A stretch of DNA of 64,000 bases from Margaritifera margaritifera (GCA_029931535.1 JAQPZY010001569.1:1209001-1273000); one strand, 5' to 3'; shown: positions 35,444-47,132, numbered from the stretch's first letter. Notes: generated from the letters alone by a model not told the origin. Translations and numbers: made by a program.

Positions 35444-35670
35444 GATATATTCACACAACTGTAGAGGCACATACGTTCTCCAGAGACGTCAAATAAACGA
35501 TGAATGTGGGCGAGACCCTGCTACGAAGGATTCAGACAAAGTCCTGATTTAAAAGTACTACACGTTTCATCAAATGTTCGCTTTCGTATCGTTCATGTCT
35601 CTATTAAGCACATATTGTAAAGCCTGAATACCATACAATATGTTTGTGAACAATAAACACATTATTTCTA
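35444..35670 (+). CDS. Probable terminal exon of the Hv gene: six codons plus 3' UTR
   Basis: The acceptor is ATTTCATTTTCAG. In phase 0 it reads DIFTQL and then TAG at 35462-35464, giving a C-terminal Thr-Gln-Leu that fits a class I PDZ-ligand pattern. A canonical AATAAA lies at 35652-35657, about 190 bases after the stop, as expected for a 3' UTR. The phase matches the GTGAGA donor at 32729/32730. The feature includes UTR to about 35670. The alternative is that transcription ends after the stop at 32756 and this exon is not used. Confidence 0.42.
35652..35657 (+). terminator. AATAAA polyadenylation signal
   Basis: This canonical hexamer sits downstream of the putative terminal Hv exon on the same strand, about 190 bases after the stop codon. 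AATAAA is frequent in such AT-rich DNA, so the support is positional. Confidence 0.4.
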
Positions 35671-36295
35671 TTCATTTTTGAATTTCAAATATTAAAGATT
35701 GATGAATACTTTTGAATTACTTTTTAGTAAAATCTTCTGAACAAATTATGAGGCAGATTCGTTGGACTTGATTGTTGCAATTGAGCATATTTTAAATCGA
35801 ATCTCCGTTTGTCGACCAGATATTTTAAAATATAAACCATCTTCGAATCTCAATTATTATTGCAAATTCTTACAAAATCTATCCCCTATCTATCCCTTTA
35901 ATGTATACGACTTTCTCGCCTCCCCCCTCCTTCTCTCTTTTTAGCTCAACTTCTGTAAATACAAATAATAATCATTGTTTTTATCTGTTCTCAATTGTAT
36001 TTTAATTATATTATGCGTAATGAAAAATTAAATTTTTACCCTAATTAATTCATATTTGATAAAAATGACGATAACTAGTTCACCATCGTAATTGAATGGC
36101 GAAGGCCTGGTTAAAGCATCAAGACCCAGCTTCGGCCTCCCCAGACTTTATCTGCATAGAGAATTTGCAGATATCAGTCTGGGCAAAATGCGGTTAAAAC
36201 TGCGCACCCTTGCGGATTGCTTACATCAATTGGATACATTTGCATCCAATCCCTTAAGTATGTGTTGATATCATTTAGATTATGGCGTCATATAA
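35671..36295. other. Intergenic, part of an unassigned repeat
   Basis: Segment 36090-36250 has a higher GC content (GGCGAAGGCCTGG, GCGCACCCTTGCGGATTGC) and reads like an interspersed repeat, but no ends are visible. Confidence 0.35.
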
Positions 36296-36430
36296 TTTTA
36301 ATTATTATTATTATCCCTGTAATAGGTTGACCGCTGGGTCGGGGAACACCATCCCAAGGTCACCTTACAATCAAACATTTCTGGTTATCAGATAATCTAG
36401 GGACAATAAATATAATGTACAGAAAAGAAA

Positions 36431-36434
<4 letters not shown>

Positions 36435-36466
<32 letters not shown>
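36435..36466. repeat. (AC)n microsatellite
   Basis: About 16 AC units within the 3' part of the LINE. Confidence 0.97.
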
Positions 36467-36468
<2 letters not shown>

Positions 36469-37334
36469 CAGACATGCATATTGCACGCAATCTCTTTAGA
36501 TACACAATTCAAATAGACAAACACAAGTATACAGCGTCTAGGCGACATAGTCTTTGTAATATTACAATCTATTTTTGAAGAAATCGGTCCTCTTTTTTAT
36601 TTAACTTAGCAATTTATATTTCAATGTTCTTATGTGTTTTAACTATTTGCTTCAAAGCATAAATGGAAGAATTTTGCATATTGATTCTGCAAGTGTAAAT
36701 ATAATATTTAGCCAAAATAAGCAAAATAAGCAAAAAATGACACAAATTGTATAAGTTTTCATTTCCTAAAAATATTTCTTTTTTTGACAATTGTACAATA
36801 TTTGGGCAAGAAGTTGTAGAATGTTTAATAAAACGGTACCAAAACTTTGAAGTACTATTGTAATCATAGAAGAGATGTTCAATCGTTTCATTAACAATCT
36901 CTTAAAGAAATTACATTTGCCGTCGTCTAATGTGTTAATTATTTTGAAAAAATTATAATTAACAATTATTCTATGAATTAATTTAAAGTTATGAGATCAA
37001 CTTGGTATCCTTAGTACAAAGTTTCGCACGGCTATAACTCTCAGACCACTCCTTACTACTTATATTTTTATTTAATACTTGCATAAAAGTTTCTTGCTTA
37101 CCAGTGTGTTCCCGTTTTGCCTTTTTTAAAAGATCTTCGTAAACAAACTTCAGTGAATCGTTTAACCCATCTTATCTTAATATACCTAATGAATGAATAA
37201 AAGTGTATCATATTTAGTCTTTCCTCATTCTCTGGGAATAGTACTATATCACGTTTAATTCTCTCAACTTTACCACCCCATACAAATTTAAATAATGTAC
37301 GATTTAGTTCTGCTTCAGCTTTTGCTGATGGATT

Positions 37335-38347
37335 TTAAAGTGCTGACAAAAGATGTATGAATATGGGCAGAACACGAGTTTTTACAACAATTACCTTACC
37401 AACTACTGACAGATGTCTTTGACTCCAGCTTGCCAGTATTCTTTTTGCATTAGTTAGTTTCTTCCTATAATTAATTTCCACCATTTGTTGTAAATCTGGA
37501 GAAAAATCTATGCCAAGGAGTGTAAAGTTAGAAGAAGACCAATTTAAGCCCATATCGGGACATATTCTTTCATTATAAAATTTCTTGTTTCCAATCTATC
37601 TAAATAGCCTTTGTTTTTGCTATGTTACATTTAAGTCTGGATAATAAAAAAAAAAACTTGCAAGATATTCATAGTTGCTTTTAGAGAATGTTGAGATCCA
37701 TCAAGAAGAATAAAAGCGTCATCGGCATACTGATCCAATTTATGCTCACTAACATCAAAGATCAGTCTCCGTACATCCACATTTTGCTTTAAAGTTATAG
37801 CTAAAATAAGGCGCAAGGAGAGCGCAAGGGGATCTCCTTGACGACATCCTCTTTCAAGTCTCAGAAATGATGACATATTTACATTATTTATAACGCAACT
37901 TTTAGAGTTATTACAAAACAGTTTAAACCACTTTCAAACAGAATCACCAAAGTTAAAAGATAGTAAAGCTTTTTTGCATAAAGCTCCAGTTACTTGAGTT
38001 AAACTTTTTTCAAAGTATAATAACAATAATAAACCATATCTATTTTCGTTCTCTAGTTGATCCATGATATCATATAATAGCCTGGTATTTTCTCCAATGA
38101 ATCTACCCTTCATAAATCCTTTTTGGGTATCACTGATTATTGATGGAAGAACTTTTTTAATCCTATCTGCACTGGCTCCCGAAGCAATCTTACAATCAAT
38201 ATTTAAAAGTGATATAGGTCTCCAATTTTTAAAGTATCTTCTGTCTTTTTCTTCTTTTGGTAGACATGTGTTGACTCCTTGAGTCTCAAAATCTGAAAGT
38301 TTTCCTAATTTATTGATCCTCAAAGAAATCTCCCAAGAGTCTTCCAA
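37335..38347 (-). pseudogene. LINE ORF2 reverse transcriptase domain
   Basis: Finger and palm blocks are in order: WRPISLLNIDCK, GFMKGRFIGENTRL, CRQGDPLALSL, QYADDAFILLDGS, LGIDFSPDLQQ and LASWSQRHLSVVGKVIVVKT. The catalytic YADD is intact but the frame is broken near 37900 and 37600. Confidence 0.88.
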
Positions 38348-39127
38348 AAGAATTTATAGTACTCTACACTTAATCCATCTGAGCAAGGACTTTTTCCATT
38401 ATTTTCCATCCGTTTTAGAGACATACCTTATTCATTAATTGCAAGTAGACCCTCGCATGATTCTCTTTCCTCTTCACTAATTTTAATATTGTGATTAAAA
38501 AATCTATTTTTAGTTTCTTGAGTATCCTCAACATCAAGCTGAGCAATTCTACTTTTTGTACAATTCCATATAAAACTGTTTTGGGGCTTCTAAAATATCT
38601 ATTTGGTCTGATATATTTGTCACGTCATATAAAATAATTTCTTGTATTGTCTTATTGACATAATTTCTTTTTCTAGATTTAAAAAATATTTAGCGCTTTT
38701 TTCTCCAAACTCGTACCATCTAGCTTTGCATCTTAATATAACACCTTCTATGTATTTTTTTCTAGATTCCTCTAATTCTGCTTTCTTTATTTTCCTAAAT
38801 TTTTCAGAGTTTCCCCATCTATGTTATTCGACAGTCCCCTATGAAATCATAATATTTACTATTCAATTTCCTTTAATTTTCCTGTTTCTCTTTTGTTTTC
38901 CTAATAGAATAACATATAGTTTCAGATTTTATTTTCATTTGCAAAATTTTAAAAAACATTTGATCACTACAGGAAAGAGAAACACAGAGAGAGAGAGAGT
39001 CCTCTTTATTTCCCCCTACATTATATTCATTTACAGTATCAGTTATACACTTTTTGACTAAATCAATATATTCAATGTTCCTCAACAGTTGGGCATTAAA
39101 TTTCCAGTATCCTTTCTCCCTTGAACA

Positions 39128-39781
39128 CTATGAAAAAGCCACATTCAAAACAACAGCTGCATGATCAGTCTTATACCCTGGTAAGATACATGCATCAGCC
39201 CTATTCATATGAATATCATCATATACAAGAAAATAATCCAATCTACTTTGTTTCAAGGGAGATATTTGCCTCCAGGTATACATCTTTAAGTGTTTATTGG
39301 AATTTCCCCATGGGTCAATTAATTCCAATTCATTTTTCAAGTCTTGAATTGCTGCTCTAGACGGTTGGTGTTTGTCATGTAAAATATTATAAGTATCCAA
39401 ATCTAAGTCTTGAACAGTATTCCAATCTCCACTAGGATTATTATCATTATAACCGTACAAATTCTTTTGCCATTAATTGTAATATCTAAAATAATAAATC
39501 TCCCTTGACTGTCACATCTTTCTCTGTGAATCGCAAATTCAGTAGTAATTCTAAAGAATATTGAGACTCCAGCACTATTACTAGAACAGTGGCTAAATAT
39601 ACATTTGTATCCTCCATTCAGCAGCCCAATATATTTCATCGCTCTTTGTACTATGAGTTTCTTGCAAACATGTTATAGATACATTCTTTTGTTTTATCCA
39701 ATGGAAAATGTCCCTTCGTTTAAAGACTGAACCTTGCAGACCTCTAACATTCATAGATATAATTTGTATGTTATTATCCAT
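39128..39781 (-). pseudogene. LINE ORF2 endonuclease domain (APE type)
   Basis: Two or three overlapping frames together give the APE-type endonuclease. It starts at DNNIQIISMNVRGLQG, has the metal-site Glu in CLQETHS, and later SRLDYFLV followed by GYKTDHAAVV, the conserved (S/T)DH near the end of the domain. Frameshifts near 39600 and 39440 inactivate it. Confidence 0.85.
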
Positions 39782-40074
39782 GACAACAGCAGAAATTTTA
39801 CATATACATGTTCTTGTACAGGAATTTATGAAGTAATTATCACCTCGAATTTATCATATGCATGGTTTTCACACTCACACAAAATACAAATATCCGTTAT
39901 AAAACCATACACGGTGTGTACATGTTGTAGATTTGTCTGCAGTTAACATTGATTAGGTGGACAACAGACACGGATCCATCTGAGATAACTCTTATTCACC
40001 TCTGACAGACCTTTCCGGAGCTAAATCAGTTTAGTGAACCAATAGGCACAGACAATACGAGTATACATTACAAA

Positions 40075-40345
40075 TGAATGAATGAAAGAAAGAGAAAAAA
40101 GGAAGAAAAAGAAAGTATGAATGAGAATATACATGGATGTGGTGAGTGAGTGAATGAATGAGCGAGGATAGGGGATTGAAAAATTGATTGTGGATGAGTA
40201 GTGTTGAAAATGATTAGTGAACGACTGAGTAAATACATGTGTATATGAGTGAAAGAGGATTTATGAATTAGTGAATGAATTGATTAAGGAAAAATATAAC
40301 ACAATGGATGAATGAATAATGAATCTATGGATTAATGACAGAGCT
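40075..40345. repeat. Degenerate GAAT/GAGT tetranucleotide tract
   Basis: Many imperfect GAATGAAT, GAGTGAGT and GAAAGAAA units. Confidence 0.75.
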
Positions 40346-40550
40346 GATGAGGAAAGGACTGAATTGACCAAAATAATGAATTAATTAATTAACCAATAAA
40401 GAAGAAAAATAGACACCCTTACCAGCCCCCCCCCCCACCCCACACACACACACACATTCACACAAAACACGTAACTTAGCAAATATTTAACAAATTTGAG
40501 TAGAAAAGGGAGCAGCAAAATGTAAGTTCCACATACCTATTTGGACAATT

Positions 40551-41510
40551 TTATTGGTTCATAGTTTGCATATTGCACTTACATTCTAATTTTTCACCAA
40601 TTTCATCATAGATGTCAAATTTCATCCTTTTTCCTGATTTGGTTTTACCATACACAAAACCGTTAAAGTACCATACACTGTCAATCTCCTGATGTTTGGT
40701 TAATTTATTAACAAGTTCAATATTCATCCTGGTCACATCCTCCACCAGTCTAATTCCTTTGGTTTGCTTGAAATTCTTCAGCTTCCTGAAGTTTACAATC
40801 CAGACTTCAGAATTTGACAGTCACTGGCCGTGGCTGTCCCAGTCGGCCGGAGATCATATCCACCGCCACTATGTCCCTGTTATCTAAGTTTAATCCTTGT
40901 GACTTCCTTCACCAATTTCGGAATTCTCTCTCTCTCAGATTTTTTATTTTCCTCCTCCTTCAGCCCTTAAACTTTAACATTCAACTTCCTTAAATATTGT
41001 TCAATTTGGTTTGAAGCTGCACTTGCTTGCTTTGATCTCCTGTCAGAGTTTTTCAGGTGACTCCTCATTTTGTTATTTTCCTTCTTGCCTCTTGTAATTT
41101 CCCTCGCAATTGATGGTTTTCAAATTCCAGTGAATCAACCCTATCCATCAACTCTCCTGTCATCTCCTTTACTACCCTTTCGCTTTTTACAACCATCTCC
41201 TTTCCCAGATCTTCCTTCACATTCTCTAACAATTCCCTCACAATAGTTGAAACAATTTCCGTAAGGTCATCTTTTTTCACCAGGTCAGCAAAAGCAGATG
41301 TGAATCTACTTTAGAAACGCTCCCTCTGAGGCTTTGCTTTATTTCTTCTAAGTCCAGCTGAATTGTACTCAAGCTTGCATCACTTAAACTTGTGTCAGAT
41401 GTCTCCATTGGGGAATTACTCTGTGATCTGGTTTTCATTTGTTGCTTGCCTTGGTCTTTCTTTCCACTCATGCTTGTTAATAATTTTGTTTGGACTAATT
41501 TTTTTCTCAC
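40551..41510 (-). pseudogene. LINE ORF1 (coiled-coil nucleic-acid chaperone type)
   Basis: Three minus-strand pieces fit an L1/Tx1-type ORF1. The first is an N-terminal Ser/Thr/Gln-rich segment. The second is a clear coiled coil at 41280-41065 (includes ERVVKEMTGELMDRVDSLEF). The third is a C-terminal basic segment at 40745-40551 (YGKTKSGKRMKFD). Stops between the pieces show decay. Confidence 0.7.
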
Positions 41511-41550
41511 TACTCATGTGGGACACTGACAGTTATTACTGACTATGTGC

Positions 41551-43499
41551 CAAACAATTCTTACTAATGAAGGTAACTGATGAACATTGTAAGCAACAGG
41601 TAATTACACTGAAATGGGTCAATGTGTCAAATAAACAAGGTAGGGAATGTCTCAAAACTGCACCACTAAACTTCCATCTCTACTCCATCATCCAAGATAT
41701 TTGAACAGAAAAAAACACTTTTTTCCCCCAAAATTCCAAAAGTAAATATGATCCACCAGTAATGTTATCCTTAAATATTCACATATCATCCCAACAATTA
41801 TGAACCATTTTACTGCAACCCCCCTCGCCCCCCCCCCCGCACACACACTTATAATTGCCAAAATCTACAGAGCCTCTGTACTAGCTTCAAAGTTATATTT
41901 AATCTAGAAAAAAGTGTATGCATTTAACATGATATAACGTCAGAGGGAATATTTCCATGTGGCATCAGAGCAGTTTCGTCCTTTTCACCAGGAACTTGAC
42001 ATGCACTATTTTATTATATTTTACGTATATAAAAATGTGCGCATTAAGCTCAAAATATGTATCACGATAGATGTGGCAAACCTAGTTAGATGTCATTCCT
42101 TGCTGATAACTTGCCTAGGTAATATTTATGAAAATGTTATCTGTAATCTAGAAATAATTGTATGCATTTAACATGATATAACGACAGAGGGAACACCACC
42201 CTTGTTTGGAAATCGGACACCGTTTCTTTTTGCTTTGTGGCTGCTTCTTATTTAGCTTTCTTCTCGAGTCAGATTCATTGAATGACAGTTTTGTGGATTG
42301 TTCCAATTGTTTTAATTTTCTTTGCATACCAGTGGACCTTTTCCCTCACAGGACAGCATGAAGGTGCAAACTTACTTCGTGCATGATGCATCCTTCCATT
42401 TTTATCTTCCAGCATATTCTGGTGTTGATTTTTTTTCTGGTTCTAATAAAACTTTTATATATGTAGTTAGTGGGAGACTGTTAAATCTACTCATAGTTTG
42501 CCGTTGTTTACTAAGTAGACGGTTCTGTGACCACACTTAGTAAGATGACTGTTATGCCTCGTTGATTTGCTTCCGATGTGTTGTGGAATGCCAATATTGC
42601 CTGTGTTGACGTGTAATGGAAACCTTAACATGGTAATCATGTTTTGAATAATTACTTGAGTTTATACAAATGTTCCCATTAAAATTAATTATTACACATG
42701 CACTATTAAACATTTAATCACTGATAAATAATTAAATGGAATTCGTCATCACGTAAAATAATATGAGTTAACGTCGATGATATCTCTCCATTATGAAAAT
42801 CACAAGATGAGTCATAGACACACACTTCGAATAAGTCTGAAAAAGAAGAAAAGGAGGAAAATTTATAACGATGTTGTCTGTACATGGCGATACATGCCAA
42901 AAATCTATTAAAAGTAAAGTCCGCTAAAAATGATATCGTTTGCAACATAATATATTGGTTATTACGGTAAATTGCACAGTCTCTTTCCTTATAAGAAATC
43001 AAATCTGTTGTAACGATATTCCGATATAACAAAGTCTGATTCACTTGAATATTGTTCTATTCGGAATTGTCCTGGTTCAAAATTCTTGTACATACGTAAC
43101 AAGACTGCATTATTTGTGGATAATCAATTGATAAATCTGACTTTATTTTTATGTAATACTCATGTTTAAATTTTACATCTTTTCTAGGATCAAGTATTCC
43201 AGAGTCTATTTTGATTTAAATGTATCTACTTTGAAACATAATCTAATTAAAACGACTTTTTTGACTATGTTTTACATAGCATCAGCTAGTTTTAGACCCT
43301 TCTGTTGATAATACTCGGCATTTTTTTCACACGCGTTTATGACTTTTACATTCTCAGTGTCTAATGCAAAATAAGGAGGATTTTAAAGGAAGACCACCAA
43401 CCCACCCCTACCCCAACCCCACCCCCACCGGAACTAACAACGCTCTACTGTCCGAAATTTTTTCCAGGAATTCAAGATAAGACCATTTCTTCTTTTTAA
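41551..43499. other. Intergenic, no gene recognised
   Basis: AT-rich. A ~30-bp segment containing GCATTTAACATGATATAACG is duplicated at about 41920 and 42163. A C run lies near 41820. Nothing else is supportable. Confidence 0.45.
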
Positions 43500-44300
43500 C
43501 TGCTCAGTGTTGAAATCACCTCTGATATTCATGAGCGAGAAGATTTTCAAATTAGCGACCGTTTTAGCTATATTGGATGTAAGATAGGCACCATTTTTAT
43601 TAACGACAAATTAGACGACGTAGAAGACTTTTGGTGAAAACCTCATGTTGATATGGCCATTCATTCAGAAGAATAAGCGACAAGATTTTCAATATGTTAA
43701 TTGTGGCAGCCACATTTGAGGCCAGATCGGCACCATTTTCATTCAGGACCAACTAGATACCATAATCAGTCTTCTGGTGAAAACCCCATATCGACATGAC
43801 TTTCCATTTAGGAGGAGCAGCAACGAAAATATTTTGAAGATGTCTGCCATGGTAACCATACTGGATGTCAGGTCGGCACCATTTTCATTTAGGACCAAGT
43901 AGACATCATATTAAGTTTCTCAGTGAAATCCCCATGTTGATATGACCATCCATTCAGGCGGAGTAGCGATAGAAAGAAATTTCAAGGTGGCCGCTGTGGT
44001 GGCCATATTGGATGTTCGGGCGGCAATATTTTCATTTTAAAATAAGTAGACATCACAAGAGGTCTTCTTGGTGAAAATCTCGTGTCGATATGACTTTCCG
44101 TTCTGAGCAGAAACAAAAACAAGATTTTCAAGATGGCTGCCGTGGTGTCATATTGGAAATTAGATCGGCACCATTTTCATTTAGGACAAACTATATCTTA
44201 GTCTGAATGTGTGTGTAAAGTTTCTCGGTAATTCTCTTAGTAGTTTATGACAAACTTGGTAACAGACGGACGAACGTCAGACGACGGACAACAGACCATC
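43500..44300. repeat. ~144-bp tandem repeat, five diverged copies, with a mollusc-like repeat tail
   Basis: Units centred near 43540, 43684, 43826, 43972 and 44116 share AAGATTTTCAAGATGGCTGC, then GCCATATTGGATGT, CGGCACCATTTTCATT, GGACCAA-TAGA and GTGAAAACCCCATGTTGATA. After the last copy come GACAGACGGACGAACG-like text and ACAGACCATCCCATAAGCTC. Confidence 0.85.
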
Positions 44301-44499
44301 CCATAAGCTCTTCTGTTCTATGACCAGTAAAGAACAAATATGGGGGATTCCTAGATATAGGAAAGATTCAAGAGAAAAATGAAAGGCAGAAAACATAGAC
44401 GTTGCAGTTATAATTTGCAATTGTCTCCATGCTTAACTTGGATTTTTTAATGTGAATTAGTGAGAAATGGGTTTGCTTCTTACAATCACACATGCAACC

Positions 44500-44501
<2 letters not shown>

Positions 44502-44555
<54 letters not shown>
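44502..44555. repeat. (TA)n microsatellite
   Basis: About 27 TA units. Confidence 0.98.
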
Positions 44556-44558
<3 letters not shown>

Positions 44559-45078
44559 ACATTGGACTCTGCATTTTTTACTTCCTTATCATCAAAAAAA
44601 GGAACTCATGTTTCCAAAAGCTTCGTGAACCTTTTATTTATAAAAAAAAACGCCTCTAATATTTACATACTAGTTTTCTCCTTATGGATTTCCCTTTTTC
44701 GTAGTCAATATCCTTCATACACTAGGTATTTTATCAATATTGTGACAGTTTTTATTTAAAAACACCATACAAAGTTCTGTTTCAACGTGAATTATTATTT
44801 TATTCAGATTGCGTCTGTCATTTATCAACCAAATCCAAGGAAATTTAAAACAACAACAACAACAACAATAACAACAACAAAACACCCCAAAAAACTAACA
44901 GTCAACTTATTCTCACGGTAACGCTATGACCCCATACCTGTAAGTCATGACAAGCCGACATATCTATTTACCAATCTATCTGTCTATTTACATAGGTCTC
45001 ATAAAATAATCCGCAACAAATTGGAAGATATTCTGATTTATAAGCATAAAAAAAGAAGGATTATTCGACGTTCTCACC
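44556..45078. other. 3' flank of the secreted-peptide gene
   Basis: AT-rich, with a (CAA)n-like tract at about 44850-44881. No coding seen. It should hold the 3' UTR of the minus-strand gene; AATAAT occurs at 45060-45065 on that strand but no clear AATAAA was chosen. Confidence 0.4.
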
Positions 45079-45263
45079 TCAGGTTTGAATGCTGGCATTA
45101 CAGTTGCATTTGCAGCCGTAAGTAAGGTTGTCTTCATTGCTGATGCATTCTCCTATTTGACATAGATACGGATTGCAGGATCCAAATCCCCTGAGGTTTC
45201 CTATTCTGGACCCGTCCTGCGATTGGCCGCCATTTGTCAGGAGGTCTCTGTCGTACCTCTGCG
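45079..45263 (-). CDS. Exon 2 of secreted peptide gene (mature Cys-rich part)
   Basis: Two bases complete the Ala codon split with exon 1; 60 codons and TGA (45081-45079) follow. All six cysteines are here. Confidence 0.72.
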
Positions 45264-46366
45264 CTAGTAGAAGAGAACAACAGATACTAATAGAATGAAA
45301 TAGACTGGACTGAAATGGAATCAACATGACTAAAGTTGACAAGACTAGACTCATTTAAAAAGGAAAGAAAAGAAATGGAAGGAAATGAAATAGCAATAAA
45401 AACTATCACTTATCACTCTTCATGGCTGCTGAGTTCCAAACCAAAGCGTTTATGTTTTATATCAGTAGATTTTACCAATATAGAAACAAAGTGTTTTATG
45501 TCATTATTCGACTTAAGGAGAAATTAAAATAAAACTGTACCATAATTCCACTTGTCCCAATGTATTTTGTCCTTGTAATTTAACTATCCAAAAGTACCTC
45601 ATTTACTTTGTTTTATTGGAAGAAATTCATAGTAGTGGGTGTACTATATGGTTACCATACTAATTATTCTTAAAATGAAACACATTCATGGAACAAAAAC
45701 ATAAAAAAGGTTTGAAAAAAAACAAACTCGTATCAACAAAAGTAATTTTAATATTTTACATTCCTACATTCCAAATGGATTTTTCAATTGCATAATGGAC
45801 ACGAAATTTTAAATATTTTTAGGAATGATTAGTGTTGAACTTTGCAGTGTCTTTAACAATTATATTTTCCCTCCGATTCCATCTCAAAGCTATTTTATTA
45901 GAGCTTGCCTCTCCAAAAAATCTTTTAACAAAAGAGTATTCTAATTTCTAAATAGTTACAATGAGAAAACTAAAGGAAATCCCTACGCTTTTCATATGCT
46001 ATCACAATATCCCCAAAGCTTTGTCTTAAAACTAGCAATGCATGCAAGGAACACTAATATGCGGCCACACAGTGACCCACAGTGCTTGAGAAACTGGCCT
46101 AAAGGCAAAACTAACAACGGGCGTAGGGAAAGACAATACTATTTTTATATGACCCTTCAAAATTCTTGGTGCAGTATAAACAGCACGTGAATTAATAAAA
46201 TCAAAAACCAAAATCCTATACATCTATTTATTCATTCATAAAGTATTAATAATATTATAAACTATCACAAGACAAATCAAATATGTAGGTTAGGAACATA
46301 AATGTACTCACCAATGGCGGATCTAATCACCAAACAAATAAGTGCTAGAGCCAACGCAGTCGTCAT
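45079..46366 (-). CDS. Small secreted cysteine-rich peptide, two exons
   Basis: Exon 1 (46366-46312) encodes MTTALALALICLVIRSAI and ends in phase 1 at the perfect donor GTGAGT. Exon 2 (45263-45079) begins after the acceptor TTCTCTTCTACTAG. The joined frame gives 79 residues. Residues 1-19 are a signal peptide (Ala/Leu/Ile/Val core, likely cut after AIA). The mature part of about 60 residues starts QRYDRDLLTNGGQSQDG. Its six Cys have spacing C-x4-C-x4-C-x10-C-x-C-x-C, and there are two sequons (NLT and NAS). The Cys-rich end (CNPYLCQIGEC then YGCKCNC) recalls the first half of an EGF-like fold but lacks the usual last-Cys spacing. It does not match a family I can name. A strong donor-like GAGGTGAGA overlaps the stop, so a 3'-UTR intron is possible. 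Confidence 0.72.
46312..46366 (-). CDS. Exon 1 of secreted peptide gene (signal peptide)
   Basis: 18 codons plus one base, starting at the ATG (46366-46364). A donor GTGAGT follows directly (46311-46306). The hydrophobic core without charged residues up to Arg15 fits a signal peptide. Confidence 0.72.
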
Positions 46367-46445
46367 GTTTGTGTAAATCAGGTCAGCATAACCTGTGTGA
46401 ATCAGAGTAAAATCTTAAGTACACAGCCTAGGGACAGAATAACCC

Positions 46446-46455
46446 CTTTTTATTT
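46446..46455 (-). promoter_or_regulatory. Possible TATA-like box of the secreted peptide gene
   Basis: AAATAAAAAG on the minus strand lies about 85 bases upstream of the ATG. The position would allow a short 5' UTR. Such motifs are common in AT-rich DNA. Confidence 0.22.
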
Positions 46456-46459
46456 GAAG

Positions 46460-47132
46460 AAACAAAACCCAAAACACCAGTACAAAAGCCTAATCACTAG
46501 GAAAATCCGTAATCTAGAATCACGCGGAAATGAAAGAAGTAAGCTTTCAAAGTATCGTATCTACGTCACTATGTCACATATGAACAATGTGCGGTTGGTG
46601 TGTACACGTAGTTTAATGATCAGTCATGTATGTCCTCATTTATCTTCCCGCCTAGTGTCACATTTCTTCCTTTATTGTACGCACAGTTTACGAAAACAAC
46701 ACGGAAATAAGTTGATTATGCCCGAGCCTAAGTGCTAAATGTCGTGCAATTTCTCCTATACCGTTCAAGATAGAGACTATAAACTTATGTGTTTAAACTC
46801 AATGATTATGATGTGCACAAAGTTTTTAGAAATTTGACCCAACATGTGTGCAACATGAAAGGTACTTACATTGATAGAATCAGACATATCATGGGGGTGG
46901 GATGTTGTCCCATGGTAAAATCTTGAAAATGATCGAGATCCCCATCTTCTATTTATACTTTTACTCAACATCAAGAAAACAATACGTATATGCATCTAAG
47001 ATCGAAACCTGGAACATGACATGGGAGTTGGGTGGAGTGTTGCTAAGAAAGACTGAGAAAGGTGCGAAGAAATGCGGCTATGCTGCAGAATTTTCAATTA
47101 ACTTTTCTGATAGTGTACAAGACTTCGAATGT
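46460..47132. other. Intergenic, no gene recognised
   Basis: Short open frames on both strands near 46400-46740 and 46900-47147 show no recognisable domain. Confidence 0.4.

Larger units (their letters stand above)
8416..35670 (+). other. Hv-family voltage-gated proton channel gene (5' end not found)
   Basis: Seven coding exons plus a probable terminal exon join in one frame across every junction and give about 430 residues; the first is a split codon. The order is S1 (about residues 14-37), a very long S1-S2 loop (38-173), S2 (176-196), S3 (210-226), S4 (240-256), a coiled-coil-like helix (about 262-319) and a polar tail. Family hallmarks, with human Hv1 numbers in brackets, are D26 (D112), D37 (D123), H178 (H140), E191 (E153), K195 (K157), E209 (E171), D212 (D174), D223 (D185), W248 (W207), R249 (R208), R252 (R211) and N255 (N214). 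Departures are Q33 (E119), L188 (F150), L246 (R205) and no His near the S3-S4 loop (H193). The family conducts protons across plasma or vesicle membranes and dimerises through the C-terminal coil. The 5' exon, promoter and start codon were not identified. Confidence 0.93.
36296..41550 (-). pseudogene. Nearly full-length, decayed L1/Tx1-like LINE
   Basis: Minus-strand order is complete. ORF1 (41510-40551) has a Ser/Thr-rich start, a coiled coil and a C-terminal part with KTKSGKRMKFDIYDE. ORF2 endonuclease (39781-39128) has MNVRGLQG, CLQETHSTK, QSRLDYFLV and TDHAAVV. RT (38347-37335) has NWRPISLLNIDCKI, ISDTQKGFMKGRFIGENTRL, RGCRQGDPLALSL, the catalytic box QYADDAF and LGIDFSPDLQQMVEINYRKK. The distal segment is at 37330-37100. 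A TAA-rich tail (36297-36316) marks the 3' end. Frameshifts and stops break it in many places. A GAAT/GAGT-type simple repeat lies at 40075-40345, between the two ORFs. The style fits the L1/Tx1 clade. Confidence 0.85.
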
